A stretch of DNA of 41,033 nucleotides from Campylobacterota bacterium (lineage in GTDB: Bacteria; Campylobacterota; Campylobacteria; Campylobacterales; Nitratiruptoraceae), in contig PUXX01000041.1 in the NCBI GenBank assembly GCA_009659895.1, positions 1-41,033 of the forward strand, given 5' to 3'. Made by a program: the position numbers and the translations under genes. Position 1 is the stretch's first letter, and each line of letters starts with the position of its first letter. Shown here one piece after another: positions 9,410-17,728 of this stretch. The notes below the pieces were generated by a model. That model was not told where the DNA came from and did no database searches. It saw only the letters and a list, made by a program, of their open reading frames with translations.

Positions 9410-9788
9410 GACCCATCTTGGGATCGATTCAGATCTGTGTGGAGAAGTGGTGGAATTAGAAGCTGGCTACGCAAAAGTGGTACTAAGAACCACAGAGGTG
9501 ATGGCAGCGGATGATAGGGGGCTGGTGCATGGAGGGTTTACCTTTGGCGCGGCGGATTATGCTGCCATGGCGGCCATCAATCACCCAAACGTAGTATTGG
9601 TGGCGGCGGAAGTGAGGTTCTTGGCGCCCGTCGTCGTGGGTGATAGGGTGGAGTTTGAGGCCCGGACCATCGCCGGTGAGGGAGCGAAAGCCCAGGTAGA
9701 GGTGGTAGGGAAGGTCTATAAAAAAGAGGTTTTTCAAGGGCGTTTCAAGACCTTTATCCCCAATACCCACATCCTAGATCGCTCGTAG
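9399..9788 (+). CDS. PaaI-like hotdog-fold thioesterase
   Basis: 'GLVHGGFTFGAADYAAMAAIN' hotdog motif; likely GTG start at 9399 overlapping the upstream stop. Confidence 0.82.
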   Translation: MELRTHLGIDSDLCGEVVELEAGYAKVVLRTTEVMAADDRGLVHGGFTFGAADYAAMAAINHPNVVLVAAEVRFLAPVVVGDRVEFEARTIAGEGAKAQVEVVGKVYKKEVFQGRFKTFIPNTHILDRS

Positions 9789-10364
9789 CCAGTAGTCGAC
9801 GAAGCGCTGTTCGTTCTTGATGGTGGTGGGTCCTCCATGACCAGGATAGACCGGCTTGTCGTAGGGGATTGCTTTGAATCTTTTTAAGCTCTCCTTCATT
9901 GCCTGTGGATCGCTGTAGGGAAAATCGACTCTGCCAATCGATCCGGCGAAGATGAAATCCCCGCTACACCAAAAATCACCAAAATCGATCACCGAACATC
10001 CGGGCGTGTGGCCCGGAAAGTGTAAAAACTTGATCCTCTCTCCAGCGATCTTTATATCCTCCTCTTCGACCAAGATGTCTGGTTCGCTCTTTGGCATGGC
10101 AATGCCAAACTGCTCGTTTTGGAGTAAGAAGGCGTCGTCTTTGTGGATGACGATGGGGATGCCAAGTCTTTCTTTGAGCTCCGCGTTGCTCCAGACATGG
10201 TCGAAATGGCCGTGGGTGTTGAGGATGGCTACCGGATTTTGGACATTTTCCATGACCCACCGGGTCGCTCCTACTCCTGGATCGACAATGAAATCTTTGT
10301 CGTTTATTGTTACAATATAGCAGTTGGTTTGATATTCGCCCATCGGCTTGGATTTGAGCCTCAT
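9774..10364 (-). CDS. metallo-beta-lactamase-fold hydrolase (glyoxalase II-like)
   Basis: THGHFDHVWS, FPGHTPGCSVIDFG, SGDFIFAGSIGR, YPGHGGPTT motifs. Confidence 0.92.
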   Translation of the reverse strand: MRLKSKPMGEYQTNCYIVTINDKDFIVDPGVGATRWVMENVQNPVAILNTHGHFDHVWSNAELKERLGIPIVIHKDDAFLLQNEQFGIAMPKSEPDILVEEEDIKIAGERIKFLHFPGHTPGCSVIDFGDFWCSGDFIFAGSIGRVDFPYSDPQAMKESLKRFKAIPYDKPVYPGHGGPTTIKNEQRFVDYWLRAI

Positions 10365-10386
10365 TCCTATCCTTTGGAGTTGTGTT

Positions 10387-11211
10387 ATGGAGTTTTTTCG
10401 CTCTTTAGAGACGATTATACAAATAGCAAATCCATACGAAAAGATAGCAAAATTTCGCCATTTTTACCAAGAGTACCTGCATGATAGACTCATCTATGAC
10501 CATCAGCACGTCCCCAAGATCTTTCAAGATCCCTCCTACGTTTCATTTTGCTCTATCGTCGATCCAAGGGAGGTGCCCAGACGTCAGAGATTGGGCACTA
10601 GGGAGGGCAGGGCCGTTTTGCTCCATGCCGTAGCCCATATTGAGTACAGCGCCATAGATCTAGCACTCGATGCTGCTTATCGCTACAAAGGGATGCCAAG
10701 GAGCTTTTATGACGACTGGCTAGAAGTCGCTGATGATGAGTGTCGCCACTTTCTGATGATCGATGATCTTTTAAAAACACTGGGATATCGTTATGGTCAC
10801 TTTCCCGTGCATCGAGGGCTTTTTGAAGCTGCCAAGGCAAGCTTGGAGCTCATTGATCGTATGGCGGTGGTGCCACGCTATCTTGAGGCCAATGGATTGG
10901 ATGCCAATCCTGCCATCATGACAAAGCTGGCTAGATTTGACGACCCCTTTGCCAAGAGGATGATCGAGGCTTTGGAGGTGATCTTGGATGAGGAGATCGA
11001 TCATGTCAAAAAGGGAGATCGCTGGTTTCGCTGGGCTTGCAAAAAGGCTGGTGTGGAGGATGTGGAAGAGGAGTATTTCAAACGTGTGGAACGGGTCTAT
11101 CCCCATATGGTCCAGGGGAGACGATCTCTCAACGTCGAGGCTAGAAGGAGAGCTGGATTTAGCTGCAATGAGATACGAAAGCTAGCCAGTGGAGAAGTGG
11201 AATGTCGATAA
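10387..11211 (+). CDS. DUF455-type ferritin-like protein
   Basis: 'HAVAHIEYSAIDLALDAAYR', 'VADDECRHF', 'VPRYLEANGLDANP', 'ILDEEIDHVKKGDRWF' give carboxylate/His ligand spacing typical of a ferritin-like diiron protein. ATG at 10387. Confidence 0.85.
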   Translation: MEFFRSLETIIQIANPYEKIAKFRHFYQEYLHDRLIYDHQHVPKIFQDPSYVSFCSIVDPREVPRRQRLGTREGRAVLLHAVAHIEYSAIDLALDAAYRYKGMPRSFYDDWLEVADDECRHFLMIDDLLKTLGYRYGHFPVHRGLFEAAKASLELIDRMAVVPRYLEANGLDANPAIMTKLARFDDPFAKRMIEALEVILDEEIDHVKKGDRWFRWACKKAGVEDVEEEYFKRVERVYPHMVQGRRSLNVEARRRAGFSCNEIRKLASGEVECR

Positions 11212-11288
11212 AGTTTTTCCGATGTGAAAAGTTGTTTTTATTAATTGTCGGATTTATATATAAAAGCAATAATTAAGTGTTGATTTAG

Positions 11289-11294
11289 TATAAT
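11289..11294 (+). promoter_or_regulatory. putative -10 element (TATAAT) upstream of DegT-family aminotransferase gene
   Basis: TATAAT in an AT-rich intergenic region 34 bp before ATG 11328; no clear -35. Confidence 0.5.
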
Positions 11295-11327
11295 AATTTA
11301 ATCCCTAAATGTCCCAGGAGCTCTATT

Positions 11328-12455
11328 ATGAAAAAAATTTCACTTTTTTCTCTTCAGATCGGTAAAGAGGAGTCGGGGCAGATCCAGCAGGCCCTAGAGG
11401 GCAAGAGCAAAGCCAGTGAGCTGGAGAAGAGGTTTGGTGAGTATATCGGATGTGAATATGCCCTGACCACCAGCAACGAGACAGCTTCGCTGCATCTAGC
11501 GATGACTGCAATCGATCTTAAAAGAGGCGACAAAATACTCTGTAGTGTCAACGCCTATCCAAACGTGCCGGAGGTGGTACGCCACTTTGATGCGGAGCCT
11601 ATATTTGTCGATATCGATCCAGATGATTATAACATCGATTTAGACGACCTTGAGCGAATACTTTCAAAAAATAAGAGCAAGAAGCTCAAAGGAGCCATCA
11701 TCACCCATGTGGCAGGACAGCCCACCGATCTAGATCGTCTCTACGATATCGCCGAGCGTTTCAATATCCTCATCGTCGAGGATGCCCACGACGCATTGGG
11801 AGCCACCTATAAAGGCCAAAAGATCGGCTCGCTCAAAGCCGATATCACCAGCTTTAGTTTCAATCCTCACAAACGCTTCACTACCTGTAATGGCGGGATG
11901 CTAGTCAGTGACAATGAAATGCTCAGTGAGCGGGCCAGACTCCTTCGCAACAACGCCATCGTCAAGAGTGAGTGGGATGAGGATGGGGGGCTGGGATATG
12001 TCTATGATGTGGTAGATATCGGCTTGGAGTATGATATGAGCGATCTTGAGGCGGGATTCAATCTGGCTCAGCTCAAAAGGGTCGACAGTGAGATCAAGCG
12101 TCGCAAGGAGATCGCTGCCATCTATCACAAAGAGCTCAAGGGGACTCCTCATATAGAGCTGCCAAAGGAGCTTAGAGATCATATCTACTCCATGTTCATC
12201 ATCAAGATCGACAAGAACCGAGACTCTTTTGCTAGAGAGCTCTACAAAAGAGGGATCGAAGTGGGGCTTCATTTTATTCCTCTTCATCTGCTAAGCTACT
12301 ACAAACAAAAGTACAACTTACGTGTCAACGACTATCCAAAAGCGCTGCGCAATTTCCAGCAGATCCTCTCGATCCCTATTCATGCCGGGATGAGTGATGA
12401 GGATGTGGCCTACGTGATCGAGCAGATCAAAGAGGTGGCCAAATCGAGGGTATAG
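11328..12455 (+). CDS. DegT/DnrJ/EryC1/StrS family aminotransferase
   Basis: 'YALTTSNETASLHLAM', 'IVEDAHDALGATYKGQKIGS', 'SFSFNPHKRFTTCNGGML' (PLP lysine region), 'EYDMSDLEAGFNLAQL'. Confidence 0.93.
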   Translation: MKKISLFSLQIGKEESGQIQQALEGKSKASELEKRFGEYIGCEYALTTSNETASLHLAMTAIDLKRGDKILCSVNAYPNVPEVVRHFDAEPIFVDIDPDDYNIDLDDLERILSKNKSKKLKGAIITHVAGQPTDLDRLYDIAERFNILIVEDAHDALGATYKGQKIGSLKADITSFSFNPHKRFTTCNGGMLVSDNEMLSERARLLRNNAIVKSEWDEDGGLGYVYDVVDIGLEYDMSDLEAGFNLAQLKRVDSEIKRRKEIAAIYHKELKGTPHIELPKELRDHIYSMFIIKIDKNRDSFARELYKRGIEVGLHFIPLHLLSYYKQKYNLRVNDYPKALRNFQQILSIPIHAGMSDEDVAYVIEQIKEVAKSRV

Positions 12456-13351
12456 TCTCTTTTTTTGAGGATGGTTTCTACCGTCCGGGCCCTCTTCATC
12501 GCCTTGTCTCCTACGCTCTTTTGCCCATAAGTGCGCTTTATTGTGGTATAGCCTCTGTCCAAAAGGCTCTTGCGCCTTTGCAAATGCCTCCGCTTCCTGC
12601 CATAAGTATAGGAAATATCGTCGTAGGAGGTACAGGCAAAACCCCTCTTTTGATATCACTGGCGAAGAGATTTGAGAGGGTGGCGGTGGTGACAAAGGGG
12701 TATGGGAGGAAGAGTGTGGGTACTTTTGTAGTGAGTGAATGGGGGCAGATCAGCTGTGACGTGGATCGAAGCGGCGATGAGGCGATGATGATGGCCAAAG
12801 CCCTGCCACAGGCTAGCGTCATCGTCTGTGACGATCGAATGGAGGGGGCGGAGCTAGCCAAAAATTTAGGAGCTAGAGCTCTCTTTTTCGATGATGCCTT
12901 TCACGCTCCTATCAAGAAGCTTGATCTCGTGATCGACAAACCCACGCCAAATATTTTTTGCCTCCCATCTGGACCCTATAGGCTTCCTAGGGCGTTTTTA
13001 CGAAGTGCCGATATGGTCTTGAAAGAGGGGGTCCACTTTTGGCGCCGCACCCAGATCCTCAATCCTACCAACAAGATGGTACTCCTTGCCGCCATAGCAG
13101 ATCCTAGACGACTCGATCCCTATTTGCCAAAGATCGTGGCTAGATACCACTTCAAAGATCACCACCATTTCCAAGAAGATGAGCTTGAGCGGATATGGCG
13201 CAAACACAGACCGACCTCCTTTTTGGTTACGGCCAAAGATGCGGTAAAATTAGAGCGTTTTTCCTATCCTCTGTCGATTTTGGATCTTCGTGTGGAAGTA
13301 GCAGAGGATCTGGTCCAAAGAGTCCAAGAATATATCAGCAAAGGAGCGTAA
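12443..13351 (+). CDS. lpxK: tetraacyldisaccharide 4'-kinase LpxK (start codon uncertain)
   Basis: P-loop GNIVVGGTGKTPLL, 'TKGYGRKSVGT', 'SGDEAMMMAKALP', 'DDAFHAP'. First canonical start is TTG at 12521, but homologous N-terminal sequence extends upstream of it (see findings). Start set at ATC 12443 as one hypothesis. Confidence 0.85.
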   Translation: MEGIVSFFEDGFYRPGPLHRLVSYALLPISALYCGIASVQKALAPLQMPPLPAISIGNIVVGGTGKTPLLISLAKRFERVAVVTKGYGRKSVGTFVVSEWGQISCDVDRSGDEAMMMAKALPQASVIVCDDRMEGAELAKNLGARALFFDDAFHAPIKKLDLVIDKPTPNIFCLPSGPYRLPRAFLRSADMVLKEGVHFWRRTQILNPTNKMVLLAAIADPRRLDPYLPKIVARYHFKDHHHFQEDELERIWRKHRPTSFLVTAKDAVKLERFSYPLSILDLRVEVAEDLVQRVQEYISKGA

Positions 13352-14205
13352 TGCAAAAAAAACTCCAAACAGTCCAGACACTCCTTGACGCACTCCCTTT
13401 TATCAAAAAGTTTCAAGGTGAGACTTTTGTCATAAAATATGGCGGCTCAGCCCAGATCGATGAGAATCTCAAGCAAAAATTTGCCCAAGATATCTTGCTG
13501 CTCTATACCGTGGGTATCAGGCCTGTCGTGGTCCATGGCGGTGGCAAGCGTATCACCCAGATCCTCTCACGTCTCAAGATCGATACCAAATTCATCGACG
13601 GGCAGCGTGTAACCACCGAAGAGGTGATGGAGATCGTGGAGATGGTCCTTAGCGGCGATATCAACAAAGAGATCGTAAGCCTTCTCAACAACCACGGCGC
13701 CAAGGCGATCGGTATTAGTGGCAAGGATGCCAACTTCATGCAGGCACGCCCGAAGGATTTTGCCAAGTTTGGCTATACCGGAGTGATCGATAGGATCGAT
13801 CCGGAGGTGATAGACAAGCTTTTGGAAGAGAATTTCGTCCCTGTCATCGCTCCAATTGCCGCTAGTACCGAAGTAGGACATCCAGGATTCAACATCAACG
13901 CCGATCTGGCCGCTAGCAAGATAGCTGGAGCCCTCAAGGCCAAGAAGATCATCTTCTTGACCGATACTCCCGGAGTCCTGGACAAAGAGGGCAAGCTCAT
14001 CTCCACTCTTACCAAAGAAAAAATTGACCTCCTCAAAAAGGATGGTACCATCAGCGGTGGAATGATACCCAAGGTAGATGCCTGTTTGGAGGCGATCGAA
14101 GGGGGAGTGGAGAAGGCCCACATTATCGATGGCAGGGTGGAGCATAGTCTGCTTTTGGAGATCTTTACGAGCGAAGGTATCGGGACACAGGTATTGGGAG
14201 GGTAG
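13351..14205 (+). CDS. argB: acetylglutamate kinase
   Basis: 'FVIKYGGSAQ', 'VVVHGGGKRI', 'NINADLAASKIAGAL', 'GGMIPKVDACLEAI'. ATG overlaps lpxK TAA by 1 nt. Confidence 0.96.
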   Translation: MQKKLQTVQTLLDALPFIKKFQGETFVIKYGGSAQIDENLKQKFAQDILLLYTVGIRPVVVHGGGKRITQILSRLKIDTKFIDGQRVTTEEVMEIVEMVLSGDINKEIVSLLNNHGAKAIGISGKDANFMQARPKDFAKFGYTGVIDRIDPEVIDKLLEENFVPVIAPIAASTEVGHPGFNINADLAASKIAGALKAKKIIFLTDTPGVLDKEGKLISTLTKEKIDLLKKDGTISGGMIPKVDACLEAIEGGVEKAHIIDGRVEHSLLLEIFTSEGIGTQVLGG

Positions 14206-14206
14206 C

Positions 14207-14509
14207 ATGAGAGTGATACTGTCGACATGCGCCAATATCGAAGAGGCCAAAAAGATCGCCAGGGCACTGGTAGAGGAGAAGAGGGCGGCATGTGTCAATA
14301 TCGTCCCAAAGATCTTCTCTGTCTATGAGTGGCAAGGAGAGCTTCAAGAAGATGAAGAGGTACTGCTCTTGATCAAGGCTTTGGAATTTGAGCCGGTGCG
14401 CCAAAGAATCAAGGAGCTTCATAGCTATGAAGTGCCCGAAATCGTGGCATTGGAGATCAAAGAGGTGGATGGGGCGTACCTTCGCTGGATGAGGGAAGTT
14501 TTAGTATAA
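14207..14509 (+). CDS. cutA: divalent-cation tolerance protein CutA
   Basis: 'EKRAACVNIVPKIFSVYEWQGELQEDEEVLLLIK', 'HSYEVPEIVAL'. Confidence 0.95.
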   Translation: MRVILSTCANIEEAKKIARALVEEKRAACVNIVPKIFSVYEWQGELQEDEEVLLLIKALEFEPVRQRIKELHSYEVPEIVALEIKEVDGAYLRWMREVLV

Positions 14510-14510
14510 T
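14505..14510 (+). promoter_or_regulatory. putative -10 (TATAAT) for thrC, within the cutA 3' end
   Basis: TATAAT 18-21 nt before the thrC ATG codons. Confidence 0.4.
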
Positions 14511-14527
14511 ACGCGAAAAAAAGGCGG

Positions 14528-15979
14528 ATGATGCAGTTTATTGAAACGAGAGGTAATGATGGTCTTAGGCCAAAAGAGGTGAGCTTCAGCGAAGCGATCC
14601 TCAATCCAGCCGCTAGCTATGGAGGGCTCTATGTGCCAAAGAGCCTCCCTGCACTGGATCTGCAAGAGTATAGAGAAGATGACTATAAGAGCATGGCCCT
14701 CAAAGTGCTCAAAAAATTCAATATCGATATCGACGAAGAGCTTTTGAAAGAGGCGGTGGATCTTTATGATAGATTTGATGATCCAAGCAATCCGGTACCA
14801 CTTGTCAAAGTGGATGAAAAACTCCATATCGCCGAGCTCTATCATGGGCCTACTAGAGCTTTTAAAGATATGGCTCTGCAGCCTTTTGGCCATATTCTAT
14901 CGGCTTTGGCGCATCAAAGGGGCGAAAACTATCTCATCCTTGCAGCTACGAGCGGTGATACGGGTCCAGCCACACTAGAGACGTTCAAAAACAAGCCCAA
15001 TATCAAAGTGGCCTGCCTCTATCCAGCCGGGGGGACGAGTGATGTGCAGCGGCTCCAGATGGTGACAGAAGAGGGCAAAAATCTCAAGGTCATCGGTATC
15101 GAAGGGGATTTCGACGACGCGCAGAGCGCTTTGAAAAATCTTCTTGGAAGCGCGAAATTCAAAGAGATCCTGGCCCAAAAGGGGATTAGGCTCAGTGCCG
15201 CAAACTCTGTCAATTTTGGTCGTATCATTTTTCAGATCCTCTACCACATCCACGCCTATTTGGAGCTCTTGCGCCGTGGTGTGATCCAGATGGGCCAAAA
15301 GATTGATCTAATCGTACCAAGTGGCAACTTTGGCAACGCTCTTGGGGGGTACTATGCCAAGAAGATGGGGGTGCCAATTGATAAGATCCTCATCGCCTCC
15401 AACGACAACAATGTCCTCACCCAGCTCATCAGGGAGGGGCGCTACGACTTAAGAGGAAAGAAGCTCATCAAAACAAGCTCCCCGGCCATGGATATCCTCA
15501 AATCTTCCAATGTAGAACGAGTACTTTTTGACAAATTTGGTCCCAGCCGTACAAGGGAGCTGATGGAGAGTCTCAATGACAGAGGCTACTATGAGCTGAC
15601 CAAGGAGGAGCTGGCCCAGATCCAGGAGGATTTTGATGCCGACTATACCACCGACCAGGAGGTGAAGGAGGTGATCAAGGAGTATGCCCAAAAGGGGTAT
15701 TTGATGGATCCCCATACCGCTACCACTATCAAACTCAATCGTGGAGAGAGGCAAAAGGTGGCCTACTCCACCGCCGAGTGGACGAAGTTCGCTCCCACAG
15801 TCCTAGAAGCCTTGACAGGTGAGAGGAATGTGAGGGATCTGGAAGCTTTGGAGAAGGTCGCAAAACTCATGAATCTATCCATCCCAGAGCCGATATCCCA
15901 GCTCTTTTCCAAGCCGATCATACACGATACGGTGGTGCCAAAGGATCGGATCGAAGAGGAGATCGTTGCCTTTTTATAG
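14528..15979 (+). CDS. thrC: threonine synthase
   Basis: 'HGPTRAFKDMALQPFG', 'AATSGDTGPATLE', 'SANSVNFGRI', 'PSGNFGNALGGYYAKKMG'. Confidence 0.96.
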   Translation: MMQFIETRGNDGLRPKEVSFSEAILNPAASYGGLYVPKSLPALDLQEYREDDYKSMALKVLKKFNIDIDEELLKEAVDLYDRFDDPSNPVPLVKVDEKLHIAELYHGPTRAFKDMALQPFGHILSALAHQRGENYLILAATSGDTGPATLETFKNKPNIKVACLYPAGGTSDVQRLQMVTEEGKNLKVIGIEGDFDDAQSALKNLLGSAKFKEILAQKGIRLSAANSVNFGRIIFQILYHIHAYLELLRRGVIQMGQKIDLIVPSGNFGNALGGYYAKKMGVPIDKILIASNDNNVLTQLIREGRYDLRGKKLIKTSSPAMDILKSSNVERVLFDKFGPSRTRELMESLNDRGYYELTKEELAQIQEDFDADYTTDQEVKEVIKEYAQKGYLMDPHTATTIKLNRGERQKVAYSTAEWTKFAPTVLEALTGERNVRDLEALEKVAKLMNLSIPEPISQLFSKPIIHDTVVPKDRIEEEIVAFL

Positions 15980-15985
15980 TATAAT
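15980..15985 (+). promoter_or_regulatory. putative -10 (TATAAT) for the 16004 gene
   Basis: TATAAT immediately after the thrC stop, 18 bp before ATG 16004. Confidence 0.4.
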
Positions 15986-16003
15986 GAGAAAAAAAGAGGT
16001 CCA

Positions 16004-16960
16004 ATGAGAAAAATTATCGCTCTGTTTTTTCTTCTAGGCTCCCTTTTTGCCGGATATGTCGAAGATCTTGCTAGCTATCTTCTTCAAAAAAATTTCAAAA
16101 TCGTAGGGACCTTTTATATCTACGACTCCCAGTGGCTTTTGGGGGTGGATGATGGATATGGGCATATTAGTGGCTTCTATCGTCTTATGGGAAGTGAGCC
16201 CACGGACAAAAACCCGTTTGGCTGGGAGCCATACAGGGTCAGTGATACCTCGCGGCTCAAGGAGATGGGCTATTTTGTCTATATCCACTTTCCTCAGGAC
16301 GAGGATAAAAAGTATTCATGGATCTATATCGATAAAGCCACAGGGGCGATCTATAAGCTCATGGGCTCCAAAGATGGAGTCTTTGTCTATTTAGATCTTG
16401 ATCGAGACGGTATCGCAGATCCTCTCCCTTTGTACTATCGTATCAAAGAGTTCGAGGTGATTTTCTATGATTGTAAGAAGAGCTATAGCCTCAAAGACGG
16501 CTCTTTGTCAGTGCTAACACTCTCCAAATCTTTCGGCCCCATCCGATATAGCTGCGAGGGGGAGTGGTCGAGCTCTAGACCCTTGGATCTTCAAAATATC
16601 ACCATCTTTGAGGTGCTCAGGGGCGATGTGGAGCGTGAATATTTCATTGGTACCATATTCAAAGACCTCAAAAGGGGTATCGTCTCTATCGAAGGGGTGG
16701 CGCAAGGCAGATATATCTCCTGTGATCAAAACTACGCTCCTCTGGATCTGCAGTCTCTAAAGAGCGCTGAATTATTGGGCAAAGTGATCGATCAGTGGGG
16801 AGTTGGGAGTAAGGTAGCCGAAGGCTTGGTGAGTGATGGATGTCGCTTAGCTCCCCAAAGTGTCCAAAGATTTGATCTAGAGATAGAAAAGAGCATCACG
16901 CTCCAGGAAAAAAACGAAACCTCCACGCTCTTGGTCTACAAACAGATTCAAAAGCGCTGA
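16004..16960 (+). CDS. hypothetical secreted/periplasmic protein
   Basis: N-terminal signal peptide (MRKIIALFFLLGSLFAG); calcium-loop-like DLDRDGIAD; several Cys; no recognised family. Confidence 0.8.
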   Translation: MRKIIALFFLLGSLFAGYVEDLASYLLQKNFKIVGTFYIYDSQWLLGVDDGYGHISGFYRLMGSEPTDKNPFGWEPYRVSDTSRLKEMGYFVYIHFPQDEDKKYSWIYIDKATGAIYKLMGSKDGVFVYLDLDRDGIADPLPLYYRIKEFEVIFYDCKKSYSLKDGSLSVLTLSKSFGPIRYSCEGEWSSSRPLDLQNITIFEVLRGDVEREYFIGTIFKDLKRGIVSIEGVAQGRYISCDQNYAPLDLQSLKSAELLGKVIDQWGVGSKVAEGLVSDGCRLAPQSVQRFDLEIEKSITLQEKNETSTLLVYKQIQKR

Positions 16961-17728
16961 TTAGCCATTTTTCATTAACTTCCAGATCCAAAAGACAAAA
17001 GGGATCTCAAAAAGCAGCACCCCCAAGGTCACCTTGAGTGTGCCCTGGGGATCTTCTGTCAGGGGCAGTCCTCCCGTATTCATGCCAAAATAGCCAGTAA
17101 TGAGGGTCAAAGGGAGGAATATAGCGGAGATGATCGTAAGCACGAACATGATATAGTTGGTCTTTTCATCCATTTTGGCTCTATAGAAGCTATAGAGATT
17201 GTCAAGCTTTTCTATCCCCGCTTTGGCAAACCGGAAGGATCGGTCGATATGCTCATGCAGATCCTTAAAAGCTAGCTCATCCAGATCGCTTCTATGGTAT
17301 TTGACAAAACGTCCAAAAGCGATGAGGGAGTGGCTCATATAGCGCTCTATGAGCGTGAGCTCTTTTTTGAGAGTCATCCACTCTTTGGGAAAGCTTTTGT
17401 CTATCTGATCTTCATAGAGCCGATCCTCTAGCTGATCGATTTTGGTCTGGAGCCTGGAGATTTTGGCTAAGATCTTGTCGATACGTCGGTCCAGATAGTG
17501 ATGAAGATCGTCAAAATCTCCCAAAAGCTCAAACTCCTCCTGGTCTCTGTTGTATTTGTAGATCTTGTCTGCGATCAAGAAAGCGTAGCTGATGATCTCT
17601 ACACGGTCCTGGGTAATAAAAGGAAGACGCAAGATCAAGACACTGTATCGATCGGTGGCCTCAAAATCGCTTGGGTGGGCGCAGTTTTTGATATCGTCTA
17701 TGAGGTATGGATTGATCTCAAATCTCAT
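16961..17728 (-). CDS. corA: CorA-like divalent cation transporter
   Basis: C-terminal TMs with GMN motif (GYFGMNTGG) and the typical helical N-terminal domain. Confidence 0.9.
   Translation of the reverse strand: MRFEINPYLIDDIKNCAHPSDFEATDRYSVLILRLPFITQDRVEIISYAFLIADKIYKYNRDQEEFELLGDFDDLHHYLDRRIDKILAKISRLQTKIDQLEDRLYEDQIDKSFPKEWMTLKKELTLIERYMSHSLIAFGRFVKYHRSDLDELAFKDLHEHIDRSFRFAKAGIEKLDNLYSFYRAKMDEKTNYIMFVLTIISAIFLPLTLITGYFGMNTGGLPLTEDPQGTLKVTLGVLLFEIPFVFWIWKLMKNG

Noticed and set aside
11218-11252. TCCGA...TCGGA inverted repeat upstream of the DegT gene
   Set aside because: Only 5-bp arms with a 25-bp gap; expected by chance.
13567-14298. 243-aa and 172-aa minus-strand ORFs opposite argB
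   Set aside because: Shadow frames of argB with no recognisable motifs.
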